64,000 nt of DNA, taken from assembly GCF_001514305.1 (NCBI RefSeq), contig NZ_KQ949082.1, forward strand, positions 187,365-251,364. Reading direction: 5' to 3'. Positions 59,302 to 64,000 of this stretch are shown piece after piece (position 1 is the first letter of the stretch; each line of letters opens with the position of its first letter). The DNA is from Streptomyces dysideae (GTDB lineage: Bacteria > Actinomycetota > Actinomycetes > Streptomycetales > Streptomycetaceae). A program made the position numbers and the translations under genes. The notes under the pieces were generated by a model. The model was not told the origin of the DNA, did no database searches, and saw only the letters and a list, made by a program, of their open reading frames with translations.

Positions 59302-60537
59302 TCAGATCTCCGCCAGCGGGCCCGCGTCGAGCTGGGACAGCACGCCCGCCAGGTCCACCGCGTTGCTCTCGGGGCTGCGGCACGCCGCCAGGCACGCGGG
59401 GCCGCGGGCGCCGGCCATCCGCCGCAGGAACGGCGTCAGCACCGCCTTGGGGCCGATCTCCACGACATGGCTGGGGGCCTGCTGGGCGAGCATCCGGCGG
59501 GCGGCGTCGGCGAACCGCACCGGCGCCGTGATCTGGGCGGTCCAGTAGGCGGTGGTCAGCGGTTCGCAGTAGCGCCGGCCGTACACCGTGGAGTAATAGG
59601 GCAGCAGCGGCTCTCCGCTCGGCACATGCCGGGCCGCCTCCTCGAAGCGGGGCGTCACCGGTTCCATCAGTGGTGAGTGGAAGGCGTGCGTCACCTGCAG
59701 GAAGGTGCTGGAGATCCCGACCGAAGCCAGCCGCTCCCGGACCCGCTCCAGGCCCTCGACCGGGCCGGCCAGCACCGTGGCGCGGGCCGCGTTGTACGCC
59801 GCGATGGACACCTCCGGTTCGGCGGCGGCCGCGTCGGTGGCCTCGAAGGGGCTGGCGCAGGTCGCGATCATCCCGCCGCCGGACGGCAGGTACTGCATGT
59901 AGGAGCCGCGGAAACACACCAGCCGGGCCGCGTCGGCCAGGGACATCGCCCCCGCGACCACGGCCGCCGCGACCTCGCCGATGCCGTGCCCCAGCACCGC
60001 CACCGGACGCACGCCCTCCTCCTCCAGCAGCGTCATCGCCAGGGCGTACCCGACGGCGAACAGGGCCGGCTGGGTCAGCGCCGTCTGGTGCACCCGGGGA
60101 TCGCCGTCGAGGATCAGGTCGCGGACCGACCTGCCGAGGTACGGGCCGATCGCCTCGTCCACCTCGGCGAGATGGCGCCGGTAGGCGGACAGGGCCGCGT
60201 GCAGGCCCGCGGTCATCCGGGGATGCTGGCAGCCCTGCCCGGTGAACACGAACGCCGCCCGCACCCGGCCGGAGTGCCGCCCCATGCCGTGCCGCATGGC
60301 CAGGTAGCGCGCGAGATCGCGGATGGTCGGGTGGGCCCAGATGTCCGCGGGGTCGAGCAGCGGACCGAACTCCTCCTCGATGTCCCCGAACAGGCCGAAC
60401 AGGGCGACCGAGTCGAGCCCCCACTCGGACAGTTCCTCGTCCTCGTGGACCTCCCGCCGCGCGTAGTCGCCGACCCGCTCGGCGAGCCAGGCGGCGAAGA
60501 CCCCCTCGTCGGGATCGCCTGGTGCCGTTGCGCTCAC
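59302..60537 (-). CDS. ACP-acyltransferase didomain protein with Ser-to-Gly change in the AT active site
   Basis: A 411-residue protein. Residues about 10-90 are an acyl carrier domain with the phosphopantetheine Ser in SEWGLDSVALFGLFGD. Residues about 105-395 are a malonyl/acyl-CoA acyltransferase (AAFVFTGQGCQHPRM, TQPALFAVGYALAMTLLEEE, CFRGSYMQ, HAFHSPLM). The nucleophile motif, normally GHSxG, reads LGHGIGEVAAAV: the DNA codons at this place give Gly, while the second catalytic His is kept. As read, the AT cannot form the usual acyl-Ser. GTG 60537 follows AAAGGGGG. It lies 31 nt downstream of the fatty-acyl-AMP ligase gene, the likely source of its acyl group. Confidence 0.88.
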   Translation of the reverse strand: MSATAPGDPDEGVFAAWLAERVGDYARREVHEDEELSEWGLDSVALFGLFGDIEEEFGPLLDPADIWAHPTIRDLARYLAMRHGMGRHSGRVRAAFVFTGQGCQHPRMTAGLHAALSAYRRHLAEVDEAIGPYLGRSVRDLILDGDPRVHQTALTQPALFAVGYALAMTLLEEEGVRPVAVLGHGIGEVAAAVVAGAMSLADAARLVCFRGSYMQYLPSGGGMIATCASPFEATDAAAAEPEVSIAAYNAARATVLAGPVEGLERVRERLASVGISSTFLQVTHAFHSPLMEPVTPRFEEAARHVPSGEPLLPYYSTVYGRRYCEPLTTAYWTAQITAPVRFADAARRMLAQQAPSHVVEIGPKAVLTPFLRRMAGARGPACLAACRSPESNAVDLAGVLSQLDAGPLAEI

Positions 60538-60568
60538 GTCCTGCCCCCTTTCTGGCAGTCCTGCCCGG

Positions 60569-62320
60569 TCATGTCTGCTGGTCCGCCCGCGGCCGGCGGC
60601 GCGGGTCGGCCGGGGCCAGGAGCTCTTCGTCGAGGTACTGGTACAGGGGCCGCAGCCCGCCGTTCAGGAACAGGTGCCGCATCGCGGACCGTTCCACCTT
60701 GCCGCTGGTGGTGCGACGGACGGTGCCGGGCCGGACGAGCAGCACACCCGCCACGGCCACCTCGAACTCCTCGGTGAGGCACCGCTGCACGTCCTTCGCG
60801 ATCTCCTCCAGATCAAGGGCGTACCGCTGATGCGTGCGCAACTCCTGGACGACCACGACGCGTTCGCGCTCGCCGGGCACCGAGAACGCGGTACCCGTGC
60901 CGAACAGTGTGCTGACGCGCTGGATCGTGCGCTCCAGGTCCTGCGGGTAGAGGTTGCGGCCCGCGACCACGATCACGTCCTTCAGCCGGCCGGTGACATA
61001 GAGCCGCCCGCCGTCCAGGGCGCCCAGGTCGCCGGTGCGCAGCAGGCCGCCGGTGCCGTCGGCCGTCGCCGCCCCGAAGTGCTCGGCGCTCGCGGGCCGG
61101 TCGCGCCAGTAGCCGGGGGCGACGCCCGGGCCGGTCACCCAGATCTCGCCGATCTCCCCGTCCGGCAGCGGCTCGTGCGTCTCCGGGTCCACGATCAGCA
61201 CGCCGTCGGCCGCCGTGCCGCACGGGACCAGGGTGTGCGCCGGCCGGCCGGGGCGCGGCTCGCGCAGCCGGCCCTGCTCCAGGGCCTCGGCGTCGACCGT
61301 GCGCTCGCCGTCCGTGGCGGGGCCGCCGGAGACCAGCAGCGTCGCCTCGGCCAGGCCGTACGCCGCGTGCATCGCCTCGGGACGCAGGCCCGCGGCCGCG
61401 AACCGGTCGGCGAACGCCCTCCGGGTCTCCGCGCGCACCGGCTCACCCCCGGAGACCGCGACCCGCCAGCCGGACAGGTCGAGCCCGTCGAGTTGCTCGT
61501 CGGTCACCCGTCGCACGCACAGGTCGTACGCGAAGTCCGGGGCGCCGCTCACCTCGATGCCGTAGCGTCCGATCGCCTCCAGCCAGCGCACCGGCTGCTT
61601 GACGAACGCCTCCGGCGACAGCACCACCGAGGTGGCGCCGACGGACAGGGGATGCAGCAACTGCCCCACCAGCCCCATGTCGTGGTGGAAGGGCAGCCAG
61701 CCGCCGATCCGGGACCCGGGGCCGGCGCCCAGCAACCCGGCCAGCGCCTCCTGGTTGGCGAGCAGGTTGCCGTGGGTGACCATCACGCCCTTCGGGCTGC
61801 CGGTGGAGCCCGAGGTGAACTGCAGGTACGCCACCGTGTCCCGGTCGAGTCCGGGCGGCTGCCAGCCGGCGTGGCCGGAGACCGCGTCGGCGGCGAGGCA
61901 CGGGATCGAGCCGTGGCCGTGCCGGGCCAGCAGACGGGAGACGTCCGGGGCGAGCACCGCGTCGGTGAGGGCGGCGCGGGGGGATGCCTGGCGGACGATG
62001 CCGGCCACCCGTTCGTCGTGGTGGCTGCGGCCGCCGGACGGCGGCAGGGGTACGGCGACGGCGCCGGCGTAGAGGCAGGCCAGGAAGGACACGGCGAACT
62101 GCCAGCGGGAGGCGTGCAGCAGGAGGACCGGTTCCCCTTCGGCGCCGTCGGCCTGCAGTCGGCCGGCCAGGCGGCGGGCTGAGGCGTCGAGCGTGCGGTA
62201 CGTGACCGAGGCGGGGCGGCCGCGTTCGTCGCTGTCCGGCAGCAGGAGCAGGGCGGTGTGCTCGGGTGCCTGCGCTGCTCTTTCCATGATGAGCTCGGTG
62301 AAGTTGCGGTAGCCGGTCAT
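60569..62320 (-). CDS. Fatty acyl-AMP ligase (FAAL)
   Basis: A 583-residue adenylating enzyme that activates a fatty acid as acyl-AMP and probably loads it onto the ACP next door. AMP-binding motifs: LQFTSGSTGSPKGVMVTHGN, GWLPFHHDMGLVGQLLHPL, VSGAPDFAYDLCVRRV, LDLSGWRVAVSGGEPVR and MHAAYGLAEATLLVSGG; these middle blocks are diagnostic of FAALs. The hinge TGRLKDVIVVAGRNLYPQD and final TSGKVER complete the C-domain. ATG 62320 follows CAGGGGG. It has no fused carrier domain, unlike many lipopeptide starters. Confidence 0.92.
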   Translation of the reverse strand: MTGYRNFTELIMERAAQAPEHTALLLLPDSDERGRPASVTYRTLDASARRLAGRLQADGAEGEPVLLLHASRWQFAVSFLACLYAGAVAVPLPPSGGRSHHDERVAGIVRQASPRAALTDAVLAPDVSRLLARHGHGSIPCLAADAVSGHAGWQPPGLDRDTVAYLQFTSGSTGSPKGVMVTHGNLLANQEALAGLLGAGPGSRIGGWLPFHHDMGLVGQLLHPLSVGATSVVLSPEAFVKQPVRWLEAIGRYGIEVSGAPDFAYDLCVRRVTDEQLDGLDLSGWRVAVSGGEPVRAETRRAFADRFAAAGLRPEAMHAAYGLAEATLLVSGGPATDGERTVDAEALEQGRLREPRPGRPAHTLVPCGTAADGVLIVDPETHEPLPDGEIGEIWVTGPGVAPGYWRDRPASAEHFGAATADGTGGLLRTGDLGALDGGRLYVTGRLKDVIVVAGRNLYPQDLERTIQRVSTLFGTGTAFSVPGERERVVVVQELRTHQRYALDLEEIAKDVQRCLTEEFEVAVAGVLLVRPGTVRRTTSGKVERSAMRHLFLNGGLRPLYQYLDEELLAPADPRRRPRADQQT

Positions 62321-62548
62321 TCTGGACCCCCTGCACGTCATACGGGCGCGGACGGCCCCCGTCGTCGGCGTCCGGTTCACCCGGTGCAGGACCGTATGTG
62401 CGGCTTCTCGAAGGGGGCTTGACGTCTGCTAGGACCTGGCCGGTGGAGGGGGCCGGGGGAGCGGGACGGTGGTTCTGCGGGGCAGGTGAGCGGGGGTGGT
62501 GGGGGGCGGCTGTGCGGTGGAGTCTGTGACGCCGGGACGTCGGGGAGA

Positions 62549-62758
62549 TCAGGTGCGGGACGTCCAGCCGACGCGTGGGCGGGGGCGGTGCGGGGTGTCC
62601 CAGGGGGCCCGGGGGGCCATCGGCGGCTCCTCCTCGCCGGCCTCGTCCGACGCTCGCAGCCGGGCGAGGAGCACGGCCGTCAGGGCGGCGAGCTCGATGG
62701 CGTCGGGCCGTCCCCGGACGACGGCGAAAACGGGCTGCGGGTGGGTGGGTTCGTCCAT
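62549..62758 (-). CDS. Acyl-CoA carboxylase epsilon subunit-like protein
   Basis: A 69-residue small protein like the epsilon subunits that tighten actinobacterial acyl-CoA carboxylase complexes. The N-terminal strand-helix pattern VFAVVRGRPDAIELAALTAV with LLARLRASDE and the closing basic Trp-rich end (PRVGWTSRT) fit the family. Its start has no clear SD and a longer frame to 62930 is open, so ATG 62758 is a choice by length. Usually this gene sits beside the beta subunit; here it is about 9 kb upstream of it, beyond the RiPP-lipid genes, on the same strand. Confidence 0.75.
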   Translation of the reverse strand: MDEPTHPQPVFAVVRGRPDAIELAALTAVLLARLRASDEAGEEEPPMAPRAPWDTPHRPRPRVGWTSRT

Positions 62759-63020
62759 GGCGCCGATGCTGGGGGTGGCCTCTTGAGGAGCGCTCGGGGT
62801 GTGGAGCTGCTGCCGCTGGAGCGTGCTCAAGCGTGCTTTGGTGAGCGGGGGCGGGTGCTGGTGGTCTGTGTCGTGTCGCGTACCTCGGCCAGGGTGCCGG
62901 TTTTCAGGAGAGAACTCGTGTTCTTTCATCGAATGCGTGACCTTCACGGCCGATGCTCGTTGGATGCGGTGACAGGGGTCTTCGAGTGGGGTTGGGGGCG
63001 GGGTGGGCGAGCTCAGGGAC
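62759..63020. other. Intergenic region before the TnpB-like gene
   Basis: About 260 nt without a recognised gene. It marks the junction between the RiPP/carboxylase genes and the mobile-element-type gene. No terminal inverted repeat, TnpA gene or clear target duplication could be identified by eye. Confidence 0.4.
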
Positions 63021-64000
63021 ATGGCGCCGTCGTTCGTCGCGTCCGGCCCGAGCGGTGCGGCGGTCCGTACCCGGCTCAAGCATCTGTCGCCTGGGGATGA
63101 GGAGGTGCTGCGCCTGGTCGGCGCATATCTGGGGTCGCTGGCCTCGAAGGACCTCAAGGCGTGCTGCCGGGACGCCCTGGAGCACTCCGGTGACACGTGG
63201 GCGGCGCGCAAGCGGGAGCTGACGCCGCTGTCGTCGTCGCGCTGGGCCGGGGCGATCACCAAGGCGTCGCACGACCAGTGGGCACTGGCCCGCCGCTGCC
63301 AGCTGGCGTACATCCAGAACCTGGAAGCGGGCATCCGCACCCTCACGCACCGCCTGTCCCTGCCGATCGGGCAGAAGGGTTCCAAAGCAGTGCCCGGGGG
63401 TTACCGGTCCCGGCGGGAGTGGCACGCCAAGTCGCGTCGTCTGCGCGTGCTGGAGGACCGGCTGGCCGTCGAGCGGGCCGGCCGCGAGGCGGGGATCGTG
63501 CACGTGGTGCGCGGCGGTAAGCACCTGGCCCGCACCCGCCACCACCTGGACATGGCCGGGCTCACCGAGGGCGAGTGGCGCCGGGGCTGGGAGGCCGAGC
63601 GCTGGTTCTGCCAGGCCGACGGTGAGTCCGGCAAGCGCTACGGCAACGGGACGATCCGCGTCAGCCCCGACGGCGAGGTGAGCCTCAAGCTGCCCGCACC
63701 GCTCACGCATCTGGCGAACGCCCCGCACGGCCGCTACGTCCTCGCGTCCAGGGTCACGTTCCCACACCGGGGCACCGAGTGGGCCGACCGCGTCGCGGCC
63801 GACCGGGCGATCGCCTACCGCATCCATCTGGATACGGGCCGGGATCGCTGGTACCTGACCGCCGCCTGGCAGATCCCGCCCGCCCCGGTCATCCCGCTGG
63901 CCGCCGCGCTCGCCCACGGCGTGATCGCCGTGGACATGAACGCCGATCACCTCGCCGCCTGGCGCCTGGACGTGCACGGCAACCCGACCGGCGCCCCGCG
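63021..64000 (+). mobile_element. TnpB-like (IS200/IS605 OrfB-related) protein gene, 3' end cut by window edge
   Basis: The frame from ATG 63021 (or GTG 63003) stays open for 326 codons to the end of the window. It looks like the large Streptomyces TnpB-related family: a basic helical N-half (VRTRLKHLSPGDEEVLRLVG, WAARKRELTPLSSSRWAGAI, YRSRREWHAKSRRLRVLEDR), a beta-rich wedge-like part (WFCQADGESGKRYGNGTIRV), and then the probable first RuvC strand (GVIAVDMNADHLAAW, with the candidate catalytic Asp). Later RuvC and zinc motifs would lie beyond the window. TnpB proteins are RNA-guided nucleases, but members of this family in streptomycetes may be domesticated. No TnpA is seen. Confidence 0.7.

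Noticed and set aside
62549..62930. Longer version of the epsilon-like protein starting at 62930
   Set aside because: The added 57 residues are polar and low-complexity, and epsilon subunits are usually about 60-80 residues.

Overview
This window is high-GC actinobacterial DNA and is almost certainly from a Streptomyces chromosome. Two rodlins, two short chaplins, a LAXTG sortase substrate, a SARP regulator and frequent GTG/TTG starts behind strong Shine-Dalgarno sequences all point there. No tRNA, rRNA or CRISPR array was seen. All calls come from reading the sequence; no database search was run.

Layout. (1) 1-6.0 kb: a myo-inositol catabolic operon on the + strand (iolC, cut by the window edge; an aldolase-like gene; iolB; iolD; mmsA/iolA) with translational coupling. 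(2) 6.2-12.8 kb: an alpha/beta-hydrolase fused to an ABC ATPase plus its permease, a vWA-domain lipoprotein, a secreted chorismate mutase and the 3' remnant of an acyl-CoA ligase gene. (3) 12.9-16.5 kb: an aerial-surface cluster with two tandem rodlins, two short chaplins and three other small proteins, each unit closed by strong hairpins. (4) 16.7-18.7 kb: a membrane PAS-GGDEF diguanylate cyclase.

(5) 19-46.9 kb: a large exopolysaccharide locus. It holds a nucleotide-sugar dehydrogenase, three SDR epimerases, a WecA/MraY-type initiating transferase, five intact family-4 glycosyltransferases, two FkbM and one class I methyltransferase, a WbqC protein, a PIG-L deacetylase, a GNAT, two O-antigen-polymerase/ligase-like membrane proteins, a flippase, a DUF4012 protein, a glutaminyl cyclase lipoprotein and a Wzc-like tyrosine autokinase. 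Its centre (32.3-35.6 kb) is rearranged: a decayed glycosyltransferase, a 5'-truncated methyltransferase, a polymerase frame that runs into the GNAT, and two inverted copies of a 24-nt upstream element. (6) 47.3-51.8 kb: a subtilisin, a repeat-rich sortase-anchored protein, a low-molecular-weight tyrosine phosphatase (probable partner of the autokinase) and a 2-hydroxyacid dehydrogenase.

(7) 51.8-62.8 kb: the most unusual part. A SARP gene is divergent from a 67-residue peptide gene ending in a Trp-Cys-Val-Cys-Thr-Ser-Ser stretch. The peptide gene is coupled to a fused E1-like/YcaO cyclodehydratase and followed by a two-component system. Facing these are an ACP-acyltransferase didomain whose catalytic Ser is replaced by Gly, and a fatty-acyl-AMP ligase. 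Acyl-CoA carboxylase beta and epsilon genes lie at the two ends. I read this as a candidate azol(in)e RiPP locus with a lipid-activation arm. (8) The window ends inside a TnpB-like gene.
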